A stretch of DNA of 64,000 nt, from the NCBI GenBank assembly GCA_964650525.1, contig CAZYUA010000020.1:20031-84030 (forward strand). The letters run 5' to 3'. The number at the start of each line of letters is the position of its first letter. Within the stretch, counting starts at the first letter, position 1. The position numbers and the translations under genes were made by a program. The DNA is from UBA1413 sp964650525. Its GTDB lineage: Bacteria > Bacteroidota > Bacteroidia > Bacteroidales > Prolixibacteraceae. Of this stretch, positions 55,447-63,327 are shown piece after piece. The notes below the pieces were generated by a model. It did no database searches. It saw nothing but the letters and a program-made list of their open reading frames with translations, and had not been told where the DNA came from.

Positions 55447-56460
55447 ATGAGTGAGAAAAAGACTCAAAAAACAGTTGTCAGCGGGATCCGGCCAACAGGA
55501 AATCTTCATCTGGGCAACTATTTCGGGGCGGTGCGCAGTTTTGTGAAAATGCAGCACGATTACAACTGCTACTTTTTCATTGCGGATCTTCATTCCCTGA
55601 CCACCCATCCGACTCCAGAGAACCTTCAGTCCGGTGTCAAACAGGTACTGGCGGAATACCTGGCCTGCGGCATAGACCCGGAGGTCGCCACCATTTTCAT
55701 TCAGAGCGATGTTCCGGAAGTGGTGGAGTTGTATACCTTGCTGAATATGAATGCCTACCTGGGGGAGCTGGAACGCACCACGTCGTTCAAGGAAAAAGCC
55801 CGCCAGAATCCCGACAATATCAATGCAGGGCTGCTGACCTACCCGGTTCTGATGGCTTCCGACATCATCATCCACAAAGCCAATTTTGTTCCGGTCGGCA
55901 AAGACCAGGAACAAAATTTGGAAATGGCGCGCAAATTTGCCACCCGGTTCAACCACATGTACGGGCATCGTTTGTTCCCGTTGCCACATCCCTTTACTTT
56001 TGACGGAAAGGATATGATCAAAGTCCCCGGACTGGATGGTTCCGGAAAAATGGGAAAATCGGAGGGAAATGGCATCTACCTGTATGAAGAACCGGATGAA
56101 ATCCGTAAGAAGGTAATGCGGGCGGTAACCGACAGCGGTCCGGTTATCATAAACCAGGCAAAACCGGAACCCATTCAGAACCTCTTTACCCTGATGGGAA
56201 TCGTTTCAAAATCAGAAACGGTGGGTTATTACGAGGAACAATACAACAATTGCCGGATTCGGTATGGGGATATGAAAAAGCAACTGGCCGAAGATATCAT
56301 TGCTTTTACAACGCCCATCCGGGAAAGGATCATTGAAATCAGGACGAATGACCGTTACCTGGCTCAGGTAGCCCGTTCGGGAGCGGAGAAAGCGCGCGCC
56401 TCTGCTGTCAGAACCCTGGCTGAAGTGAAAGCCCTGGTCGGGTTGAAAAAACTATACTGA
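55447..56460 (+). CDS. trpS: Tryptophanyl-tRNA synthetase
   Basis: Class I synthetase charging tRNA-Trp. HIGH-type motif HLGN at 21-24 in PTGNLHLGNYFGA, and KMSKS-type motif KMGKSEGN. ATG at 55447 gives 337 residues; a TTG three codons upstream also exists. No leader peptide or attenuator was seen. Confidence 0.97.
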   Translation: MSEKKTQKTVVSGIRPTGNLHLGNYFGAVRSFVKMQHDYNCYFFIADLHSLTTHPTPENLQSGVKQVLAEYLACGIDPEVATIFIQSDVPEVVELYTLLNMNAYLGELERTTSFKEKARQNPDNINAGLLTYPVLMASDIIIHKANFVPVGKDQEQNLEMARKFATRFNHMYGHRLFPLPHPFTFDGKDMIKVPGLDGSGKMGKSEGNGIYLYEEPDEIRKKVMRAVTDSGPVIINQAKPEPIQNLFTLMGIVSKSETVGYYEEQYNNCRIRYGDMKKQLAEDIIAFTTPIRERIIEIRTNDRYLAQVARSGAEKARASAVRTLAEVKALVGLKKLY

Positions 56461-56598
56461 TCTCCGCACCCGGCTAAAAACCGGATTACCGGCATGAAGG
56501 GACCTAAGGGTTAACCCCGTCAGGGATTACCTTTCCCTGCTTCTGCAGCGTATCCAACAGACAACCGGATTCCCTGAAAGTGCAGTCGTACTTTAGGG

Positions 56599-57408
56599 TC
56601 ATTCGATGACCCTGACGGTCATACGGATATCTTCCAGCGGACGGTTTGCCTGGTCGGTTTTGACGGCTGCAATTTTATCGATTACCTCCAGTCCTTCGAT
56701 GACTTCTCCAAAAACCGTATATCCCCCGTCCAAATGAGGAGAGCCCCCGATGGTGGTATACAGTTGCCTTTGCTGTTCGGTAAACCGGGTTTTGGGTGCC
56801 AGCTCAAACAGACTGTCGGCCACTGCCTGCAGTTGGGCTACCCGCACGTTGAACCCTTCCTGGTTGTTGTCCTGCCGGTACTTGTTAAGTTCATCCTGAT
56901 AGGGTGTGATCACGCTCCGCAGTATGTTTTGCTGAAGGGAAAGATTGGTTCTTTGTTCCAGGGTATCCAGTTCCCCGGGGCGCCAGATTTTTCCGTGGAC
57001 AATATAAAACTGAGATCCGCTGGAGGCCTTCTGGGGATTAGCCTGGTCGCCCAGACGGGCTGCCGCCAGAGCTCCCTTTTTATGGTATAACGCGGGCACG
57101 AACTCTGCCGGTATGGTGTATCCCGGTCCCCCGTTTCCCAACCGATCTCCTGGCTTGGCCTCTTTAGACGCCGGGTCCCCTCCCTGTATCATAAAATGAT
57201 GAATTACCCGGTGGAAAAGGACCCCGTTGTAAAACCCCTCCCGCGCAAGCTTCAGAAAATTATCCCTGTGAAGCGGCGTTTCATCATACAAGGCAAGACG
57301 GATCTTCCCGTAATCGGTGGTTATCTCCACAACCGGCCGCTGCTGTGCTCCCGCACAACCCGACAGTAACAATATGGCTAATACGGTTAATCTGAAATAT
57401 CTGCTCAT
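56599..57408 (-). CDS. Peptidyl-prolyl isomerase, cyclophilin type, lipoprotein
   Basis: Envelope foldase. Lipobox LLSGC near residue 18. Cyclophilin core: YNGVLFHRVIHHFMIQGGDP, GSQFYIVHG, VFGEVIEGLEVIDKI. A charged insertion of about 70 residues (about 150-220) lies within the domain, a form seen in other Bacteroidota. ATG at 57408 gives 269 residues; the frame continues 7 codons upstream. Confidence 0.92.
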   Translation of the reverse strand: MSRYFRLTVLAILLLSGCAGAQQRPVVEITTDYGKIRLALYDETPLHRDNFLKLAREGFYNGVLFHRVIHHFMIQGGDPASKEAKPGDRLGNGGPGYTIPAEFVPALYHKKGALAAARLGDQANPQKASSGSQFYIVHGKIWRPGELDTLEQRTNLSLQQNILRSVITPYQDELNKYRQDNNQEGFNVRVAQLQAVADSLFELAPKTRFTEQQRQLYTTIGGSPHLDGGYTVFGEVIEGLEVIDKIAAVKTDQANRPLEDIRMTVRVIE

Positions 57409-57426
57409 CCTATTCCTGTTTGAGGG

Positions 57427-57434
57427 CAAAAATA
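57427..57434 (-). promoter_or_regulatory. Promoter -7 element of the cyclophilin gene
   Basis: Minus-strand TATTTTTG, exact match, 18 bases before the ATG at 57408. Confidence 0.45.
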
Positions 57435-57546
57435 CAAACTAATTGTTTCCACCAGCCGGATTTTTTTTGCCATTCACTTTTTCTACATTTGTCAAAGAGT
57501 GGAAATACCGGCCCCTCTCTTTGTAGACCCGTAATCCGGAAATACT

Positions 57547-58086
57547 ATGCAAACCATACTTGTAGACCAGGAAATCGTCCTCAGAAAAATCAGGACAAAA
57601 GATGCGGAAGAGGTATTTGAAACCATCTGCCAGAACCGGCAGTTTTTAAGACAGTGGCTTCCCTTTGTGGATCAGACGCAAACAAAAGCGGATACTGAAA
57701 ACTACATCCGGATGTTGCTGGAAGAAAAAGACCAACCCCGGAACGAGGTGTTTACCATCTGGTACTTTCATGAATTTGCCGGATTGGCGGGATTCAAAGA
57801 TATCGACCCCATCAATCATAAGACTGAAATCGGGTACTGGCTGGCAGAAAATATGCAGGGCCGGGGTATTATGACCCGTACCGTCCGGAAAATGACCGGA
57901 TACGGTTTTCAGGCGATGAATATGAATAGAATACAAATTAAGGTGGCCATCGGGAACACCCGGAGTTCTGCTATTCCTAAAAGACTTGGGTATGGTTTTG
58001 AGGGTGTGGAACGCAGCGGGGAGTTCCATACCGACCGGTATTTCGACCTGGAGGTTTACAGCATGCTGAAGAATGAATGGGATTGA
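57547..58086 (+). CDS. GNAT family acetyltransferase (RimJ/RimL type)
   Basis: Uses acetyl-CoA; RimL-like members acetylate protein N-termini, but the substrate here is unknown. Motif A reads GYWLAENMQGRGIMTRTVRKM (acetyl-CoA binding), preceded by TEIGYWL and followed by the C-terminal RLGYGFEGVERSGEF. 179 residues, usual length. No operon partner. Confidence 0.9.
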   Translation: MQTILVDQEIVLRKIRTKDAEEVFETICQNRQFLRQWLPFVDQTQTKADTENYIRMLLEEKDQPRNEVFTIWYFHEFAGLAGFKDIDPINHKTEIGYWLAENMQGRGIMTRTVRKMTGYGFQAMNMNRIQIKVAIGNTRSSAIPKRLGYGFEGVERSGEFHTDRYFDLEVYSMLKNEWD

Positions 58087-58181
58087 TCGCCAATAAACGG
58101 TTAATTCACGGCTGAGGCCGCTAAACCCTTGCCATAAGCCATCCCCGGAAGCTCCCCGGACAAAAATCAGGTGTCGCACCG

Positions 58182-58209
58182 TTTGATAAATAAAAAATAT
58201 TTACTTTTG
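58182..58209 (+). promoter_or_regulatory. Promoter candidate of the carrier-like gene
   Basis: TTTG at 58182-58185 and TACTTTTG at 58202-58209, separated by 16 bases, slightly short of the usual 19. Would give a leader of about 215 bases. Confidence 0.5.
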
Positions 58210-58239
58210 ACCCGATTATTCATTTGTTCTATTTACACT

Positions 58240-58342
58240 GCTGGTGCGGCACACGGATGGATTACCTGCTAACGAAAAGGCAAATGACTTGTTATCATGA
58301 TAGTGTAAGCCTCATCCGGACTCCGGCACCCGTTGTTCCAGC
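58240..58342 (+). ncRNA. Possible structured leader RNA
   Basis: Long-range pairings: CGGATG (58254-58259) with CATCCG (58313-58318), GGTGC (58243-58247) with GCACC (58326-58330), and GCTGG (58240-58244) with CCAGC (58338-58342) as an alternative outer stem. Enclosed bases include a TATCATGATA palindrome. No known riboswitch class was recognised. Could be a cis-regulatory element or a small RNA; coding is unlikely. Confidence 0.35.
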
Positions 58343-58433
58343 CATAGCGGTGGCAGTCTGCACCACAAACGGGTAGTCTCAGAAAATCAGGTTGTTTGTC
58401 TTAAGCAGGAGAAATTGCTGAAACTGTTGTAAA

Positions 58434-58676
58434 ATGGAAAACAAAACCGATCGAAGGAATCTTTACAGGGTGCTGAGAAAAACGGGTGTCAGAAAAGAAG
58501 ACATTTCGCTGGAAGCCAGTTTCCAGGAAGACCTTCATTTTGACATTACCGACTGGAAGATTTTTACTTTTTACCTGGAGAAGATCTTTCAGGTGAATAT
58601 CGAAGATGAGCGGTTAAAAAACCTTCACTGTGTAAACGACACGCTGAGCCTGGTACAGCAAAGGGTCAAGGGTTGA
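58434..58676 (+). CDS. Acyl-carrier-protein-like small protein without the carrier serine
   Basis: 80 residues with the helical pattern and hydrophobic spacing of acyl carrier proteins: an N-terminal helix, EDLHFDITDWKIFTFYLEKIFQ where the second helix starts, and CVNDTLSLVQQ at the end, like the TVxD-type end. The phosphopantetheine site D-S-L is replaced by D37-I38-T39, so no prosthetic group can be attached at the usual residue. Such proteins may act as structural or regulatory partners. The assignment is from fold pattern, not from a search. Confidence 0.62.
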   Translation: MENKTDRRNLYRVLRKTGVRKEDISLEASFQEDLHFDITDWKIFTFYLEKIFQVNIEDERLKNLHCVNDTLSLVQQRVKG

Positions 58677-58708
58677 AGGGAAAGAAGTTTTCCACCGGGT
58701 TATGCCTT

Positions 58709-59275
58709 TTAAATGGTATCCCCCCATTCGTGATGGGGGACAGGAAATCCGGCAAGGGTTAGAATTCGTTGAATGACGGTGCCGAGGGCATCCTCCAGTG
58801 TTGGTGGATTAAAGTAAAAAGAGGGGGAGGCCGGGCAGATAATTCCGCCGGAGAGGGTAATGGTTCTCATATTTTCAAGATGCACCAGGTTCAGGGGAGC
58901 CTCCCGGGGAACCAGTATGAGACGCCGGCGTTCCTTCATCATGACGTCGGCCGCACGGGAAATCAGATCAGAACTGATTCCGGATGCGATCCTTCCCAGG
59001 CTCCCCATCGAACAGGGACAAATAATCAAAGTATCGAAAGAGGAGGAGCCGGAAGCAAAAGGGGCATTGAAGTCATCGTTTCTGTAAATTCTGAACGGCA
59101 CTTCAGCACAAAAAGAATCACCAATTTCGTTTTCCCAGATTACCAGGGCATTGGCAGAAAAAACAACGGCCACCTCTTCCAGGTGTTCCTTTAACCGGGC
59201 CAGTTCCGTGAACAGAAGCCTGGCATAAAGGGCCCCGCTGGCTCCTGTAACTGCTGCTATGATTTTTCTTTTCAC
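58709..59275 (-). CDS. ubiX: Flavin prenyltransferase UbiX
   Basis: Makes prenylated FMN, the cofactor of UbiD-type decarboxylases. Start region AAVTGASGALYARLL (flavin-binding), CPCSMGSLGRIASGISSDLISRAADVMMKERR and PREAPLNLVHLENM are family signatures. 188 residues. The start is GTG at 59275 and lies within the 100-base repeat copy B. No ubiD is adjacent. Confidence 0.94.
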   Translation of the reverse strand: MKRKIIAAVTGASGALYARLLFTELARLKEHLEEVAVVFSANALVIWENEIGDSFCAEVPFRIYRNDDFNAPFASGSSSFDTLIICPCSMGSLGRIASGISSDLISRAADVMMKERRRLILVPREAPLNLVHLENMRTITLSGGIICPASPSFYFNPPTLEDALGTVIQRILTLAGFPVPHHEWGDTI

Positions 59276-59368
59276 TCGTATATATTTGTGTTAATATTCT
59301 GATATTCAATTATATATGTCTGAATGGTTCATTCAGCGTTTCATTTCCGTGTAACTCGCATGGGAGAT
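59269..59368. repeat. Interspersed 100-base repeat, copy B
   Basis: 88 of 100 bases identical to 43621-43720 in the same orientation. Contains the perfect palindrome CTGAATG-GTT-CATTCAG. Its end gives the GTG start codon and GAAA of ubiX. The following 226 bases (59369-59594) hold nothing I can support. Confidence 0.85.
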
Positions 59369-59594
59369 TATTTACATCTCCTTTTGGTTATTCTGGTCAG
59401 TCATCTAAAAAAGGGTTTATCTCTTGGGCCATTTATTCCGGTTGGTTTCGCCAGAGGCAGAATGGGCAGTTTCTATTTAAGAAATCATCAGAGCCGGGGC
59501 ACTGACTGAGGACCAGGAGGCTCCGGGGAGGCAAGCCGGTCATCCTGATAAATCTGAAGGCTGAAGTTTTGTGTTCATAAGCCGGCGCCATCAT

Positions 59595-60209
59595 TTAACG
59601 GTCCAGCCGGTAATAAAGGGCCATGGAAATGACGTTGTTGAACTGGTTCTGCCGCCAGTACCAGAGGTCATTATCCGGTTTGCCCCGAATGGGTACAACC
59701 GAATAGGCCAACCGTACATCCAGTTTGATTTTTTCCAGCAGGTCGAACTGAAAGCCCAGAAAAGGTTCCAGATCCACGCTGTTGAATTCTCTCCGGTCCT
59801 GCAGCGGGAACAATCCGTTTTCATTGTATTCGGCAGCCTTCATCAGATATCCGAAGGTTATACCCCCGACGACGGAAACATAATCATTGGTCCGGAACCC
59901 GGCGTATACCGGAAGATCTACATAGCCCAGCCGCATGATGTACTTCTCGGGAACCGGGTTTTTGGGATCGATTTTACTTCGGGCGCCTTTCTGGCTGTAT
60001 TTCAATTCCATGCCGGCAATGATGGCAGGGGCAAGATTGGTTTGGACCCAGGCACCCGCTAAAATCCCGGGTTTGTGGTACCCTTTATAGGTATCCCCCT
60101 CGACCTGCGATCCGTTAAACCCGGCAAGCATTCCCCCCTGGAACCTCTGTGCGGTGGCCATGGCAACCCAGATCAGCAGAACTGCCGAAAAGATGATTTT
60201 TTGTCTCAT
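59595..60209 (-). CDS. Outer membrane beta-barrel protein (PorT-like)
   Basis: Signal peptide (residues 1-20, ending AMATAQ) followed by alternating beta strands of the outer membrane beta-barrel type common in Bacteroidota: RFQGGMLAGFNGSQVEGD, AGMELKYSQKGARSK, YVDLPVYAGFRTNDYVSVVGG, KLDVRLAYSVVPI, and the end SMALYYRLDR. 204 residues. Specific role unknown. Confidence 0.85.
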   Translation of the reverse strand: MRQKIIFSAVLLIWVAMATAQRFQGGMLAGFNGSQVEGDTYKGYHKPGILAGAWVQTNLAPAIIAGMELKYSQKGARSKIDPKNPVPEKYIMRLGYVDLPVYAGFRTNDYVSVVGGITFGYLMKAAEYNENGLFPLQDRREFNSVDLEPFLGFQFDLLEKIKLDVRLAYSVVPIRGKPDNDLWYWRQNQFNNVISMALYYRLDR

Positions 60210-60243
60210 GCCTCTTTTTATTTGTAGAATTAATTTGCGTGTT

Positions 60244-60933
60244 TCAAACCCAATCGTTCAACAACTCTTTTAAAATTGGGATTCCTTCAGTAGCCTTTTC
60301 CCTGATATGGGTTACGTTTTGGTTTCCAACGGCGGGATCGCCCGGATCAATTACGAAAACCGGAATCCCCGGCTTTGCATAATCCACCAGGCCTGCTGCC
60401 GGGTATACTGCCATGGAGGTGCCGATGATTACCAGAATATCGGCGCCTGAAACCAGAGTGGCTGCCGGTTTTATGTTGGGTACCTGCTCGCAGAACCAGA
60501 CAATGTGAGGTCGCAGCTGGCTTCCCTTTTCACACAGGTCACCCATGTTCAGCTCCGGTTGGCTGAGCGTGTACACCAGGCTGGGATCAACGGTGCTTCT
60601 GGCTTTGCGCAATTCCCCGTGCAGGTGTAGTACATTGCTGCTGCCGGCCTGTTCGTGCAGGTCGTCCACATTCTGGGTGATGACCTGAACCTCGAATTGC
60701 GCCTCAAGTTCCGCGATTCCCCGATGGGCGGCATTGGGCCGGGCCTTCCACATTTGCCTTCGCCGCTCATTATAAAACCGCAGTACCAACTCCGGATTGT
60801 GCTTCCAGGCTTCCGGACTGGCCACTTTGGTAACATCAACCTGCTCCCACAGCCCCCTCATATCCCGGAAAGTCTGTAGCCCGCTCTCATGGCTTATGCC
60901 TGCTCCTGATAAAACCACCAGCCTCCTTTTCAT
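60244..60933 (-). CDS. NAD-dependent protein deacylase (sirtuin, CobB-like) without zinc cysteines
   Basis: NAD-dependent removal of acyl groups from lysines. GAGISHESGLQTFRD at the NAD site, QNVDDLHE at 87-94, catalytic H105 in HLHGEL. Y54 and R57 in RFYNERRRQ match the tyrosine-arginine pair of class III sirtuins that act on succinyl- or malonyl-lysine. The four zinc cysteines of CobB are not present (only C134 in that segment), and VWFCE replaces VWFGE. ATG at 60933 gives 229 residues; the frame runs on to 61056. Confidence 0.9.
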   Translation of the reverse strand: MKRRLVVLSGAGISHESGLQTFRDMRGLWEQVDVTKVASPEAWKHNPELVLRFYNERRRQMWKARPNAAHRGIAELEAQFEVQVITQNVDDLHEQAGSSNVLHLHGELRKARSTVDPSLVYTLSQPELNMGDLCEKGSQLRPHIVWFCEQVPNIKPAATLVSGADILVIIGTSMAVYPAAGLVDYAKPGIPVFVIDPGDPAVGNQNVTHIREKATEGIPILKELLNDWV

Positions 60934-60952
60934 CCCGGTTCCTTTGCGATTT

Positions 60953-60970
60953 AAAGATAAGCGATTTTCA
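60953..60970 (-). promoter_or_regulatory. Promoter-like element of the sirtuin gene, shared with metG
   Basis: Minus-strand TGAAAATCGCTTATCTTT is identical over 18 bases to the sequence upstream of metG (2338-2355), at nearly the same distance from the start codon (19 against 22 bases). Contains TATCTTTA, one base off TAnnTTTG. Confidence 0.5.
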
Positions 60971-61044
60971 TACCCGGACAAGGGGTATTCCTGAAAACCG
61001 GGCCGGAAAATCCTTGAGGACTCTCTTTCCTCCTTCGAAAAAGC

Positions 61045-61052
61045 TAACTTTG
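61045..61052 (+). promoter_or_regulatory. Promoter -7 element of dnaG
   Basis: TAACTTTG, exact match to TAnnTTTG, only 5 bases before the GTG start at 61058. Transcription would begin at or next to the start codon, so the mRNA may be leaderless. Confidence 0.5.
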
Positions 61053-61057
61053 CCACC

Positions 61058-62998
61058 GTGATCGATCACTTTACCATAGAAAGAATCCTGGATGCCACCT
61101 CTGTTGTCGAGGTGATTTCCGAGTTTGTCAACCTGAAACGCAGGGGGGTTAACTACCTGGGAAACTGCCCTTTTCATAATGAAAAGACCCCTTCCTTCAC
61201 GGTGTCGCCATCCAAGGGTATTTTCAAATGTTTCGGCTGCGGTAAGGGGGGCAATGTGGTCAACTTCATCATGGAACATGAAGGGTTGACCTATCCGGAA
61301 GCCCTGAAATTCCTGGCAAGGAAATACCAGGTGGAAATTGTTGAACGGGAAGAGACTACCGAGGAAAAGCAACAGAAAGACGACCGGGAGAGCATGCTGA
61401 TCGTGACCAGTTTTGCCAGGAACTATTTTACCCGTTACCTGTGGAATGAACCCGAAGGCCGGACAGTAGGGTTAAGCTATTTCCGGGAGAGGGGATTGCG
61501 TGATGACATCATCAGGAAATTTGAACTGGGCTTCTGTCCGGATGGAAAAACCGTCTTTACCGATGCCGCCCTGAAAGAGGGGTACCGGCTTGATTTCCTC
61601 GATAAAACAGGACTGACCATCCGGAGAGACGATTGGTTACGAGACCGTTTTGCCGGCCGGGTGATGTTCCCGGTTCATAACATTGCCGGCCGGGTGATTG
61701 CTTTTGGCGGCCGCATCCTGAAACAGGAACCGGACACGGCGAAATACCTCAATTCACCGGAGTCGGAAATATACCATAAGAGCAAAATCGTATACGGGAT
61801 TTTCCAGGCTAAGCGTGAAATTGCCCGTGCCGATAAGTGCTATTTGGTCGAAGGGTATACCGATGTCCTGTCCATGCATCAGGCCGGAATTGAAAATGTG
61901 GTGGCTTCATCGGGAACGGCCCTTACGGCAGATCAGATCAGGCTCATCCGGCGGTTCACACCCAACATCACGATTCTTTACGATGGCGACGAAGCCGGTA
62001 TCAAAGCCTCTTTGCGGGGAATAGACCTGGTTCTCGAAGAGGGGATGAACGTAAAAGTCCTGTTACTGCCTGAGGGTGAAGATCCCGACTCTTTTGCCCG
62101 AAAGCACAGTTCTTCAGAGTTGTTGTCCTTTATCGGTGAATCCGAAACCGATTTCATCCGCTTTAAAACCCGCTTACTGCTCAAATCTGCCAAGAACGAT
62201 CCCATTGCCCGCTCCAGACTGATTACCGAAGTGATCCGGTCGGTCGCAGTGATTCCCGACCCCGTCACCCGTTCTGTCTATATCCGCGAAACAGCCATTT
62301 TGCTTGATGTCGGGGAAGCCCTGTTGTATAGTGAAGTGCGTAAAATCCTGCGGTCCAGAACCGGAACTGCTGCTTCAGCACTTCCTGCCACCACCTTCCG
62401 GTCAGCCAGACAGGCCACAGAACCGGAAGAAGAGGACGAAGAATTGACTACGGAAGAAAGAGAATTGCTGAAGTACCTTCTGAAATACTGCAAACAACCG
62501 CTATTTGAGCAGGACTCTGAACATCCCGACAACCCGGATATCGTTTCGGTGAGCGATTTTATCATCAGCCAGCTGACCAATGAAGACCTGGTGTCGCAAA
62601 AGCCCCTGTTCAGACTTATTTGGGAGGAGACCACCCGGAGGATTAAGGACAAAGATTTTCAGCCTGAACGCTTCTTCATTTACCATCCCGATAAGTCGGT
62701 GAGCCAGTTGGCCAGTGACCTGCTGTCGGAGAAATGGGTGGAGAGCCGGCGTTGGAACAAAGCCGGCGGGTACACCGAGAAAGAGAGCGAAATTCTTGAT
62801 TGGCTGATACCCAGAATTGTAAATGAATATAAACTCAGCAAAATAAAAAAAATGCACCTTGAACTGGAAAAGGAGATTGAGTTCCTGCATGCCTCAAACG
62901 ATGAAATCAGGCTTTTTGAGCTGCTGACAAAAATCCAGAATCTGAAAAAAGTTGAAAAATTTCTCTCAGATAACCTTGGGAACAGGGCAATCATTTGA
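61058..62998 (+). CDS. dnaG: DNA primase
   Basis: Makes RNA primers for replication. N-terminal CHC2 zinc finger (CPFHNEKTPSFTVSPSKG then CFGC), the TOPRIM core with VEGYTDVLSMHQAG and YDGDEAGIKAS, and a C-terminal helicase-interacting part. GTG start at 61058 gives MIDHFTIERILDAT, the usual DnaG start. 646 residues. rpoD or rpsU are not adjacent, so the classical macromolecular-synthesis operon is absent. Confidence 0.97.
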   Translation: MIDHFTIERILDATSVVEVISEFVNLKRRGVNYLGNCPFHNEKTPSFTVSPSKGIFKCFGCGKGGNVVNFIMEHEGLTYPEALKFLARKYQVEIVEREETTEEKQQKDDRESMLIVTSFARNYFTRYLWNEPEGRTVGLSYFRERGLRDDIIRKFELGFCPDGKTVFTDAALKEGYRLDFLDKTGLTIRRDDWLRDRFAGRVMFPVHNIAGRVIAFGGRILKQEPDTAKYLNSPESEIYHKSKIVYGIFQAKREIARADKCYLVEGYTDVLSMHQAGIENVVASSGTALTADQIRLIRRFTPNITILYDGDEAGIKASLRGIDLVLEEGMNVKVLLLPEGEDPDSFARKHSSSELLSFIGESETDFIRFKTRLLLKSAKNDPIARSRLITEVIRSVAVIPDPVTRSVYIRETAILLDVGEALLYSEVRKILRSRTGTAASALPATTFRSARQATEPEEEDEELTTEERELLKYLLKYCKQPLFEQDSEHPDNPDIVSVSDFIISQLTNEDLVSQKPLFRLIWEETTRRIKDKDFQPERFFIYHPDKSVSQLASDLLSEKWVESRRWNKAGGYTEKESEILDWLIPRIVNEYKLSKIKKMHLELEKEIEFLHASNDEIRLFELLTKIQNLKKVEKFLSDNLGNRAII

Positions 62999-63294
62999 AA
63001 TCTAAGACTTTTGACAACACGGCAATTCCGGGAAATGAACAGCGAAATATTAATAACTTGTTGATAACTAATTCGGTTTTGACCGTTCCTGTCATTTGCT
63101 GGTGTTTTTATAAACTTTACATTTATAAAATACGGATAAACCAACAAGTTGTATATTCTAACTAATTGAAAAACAGACCTTGAGTCACCTTATGCATTTT
63201 TATTGTATCGGTCGGGCTCTGCGGAATCCGAAAAACCGGTGAGTTTTCAGACTTTGAAAACGTTAAAATACTTTAAATATCAAAAATCAAAAGC
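62999..63294. other. Intergenic region before the TonB-dependent receptor
   Basis: About 300 bases with no supported gene. AT-rich and containing a run near 63240-63300 that leads into a -7 element. No terminator with a strong stem after dnaG was found. Confidence 0.45.
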
Positions 63295-63302
63295 TATTTT
63301 TG
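63295..63302 (+). promoter_or_regulatory. Promoter -7 element of the TonB-dependent receptor gene
   Basis: TATTTTTG, exact TAnnTTTG match, 25 bases before the ATG at 63328. No clear -33 element. Confidence 0.45.
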
Positions 63303-63327
63303 CAGCACAAATTAAAAGTAAGATTGT

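Larger units (their letters stand above)
58087..58433 (+). other. Intergenic region before the carrier-like gene
   Basis: 347 bases with no coding frame. It contains a promoter candidate (58182-58209) and, downstream of it, a stretch with long-range pairing (58240-58342), described separately. Confidence 0.5.

Noticed and set aside
58721..58739. CCCCCAT/ATGGGGG hairpin at the end of ubiX as a terminator
   Set aside because: Lies inside the ubiX coding sequence and is not followed by a T run on either strand.
59324..59509. 61-codon frame after repeat copy B
   Set aside because: Begins inside the repeat and has no recognisable content.
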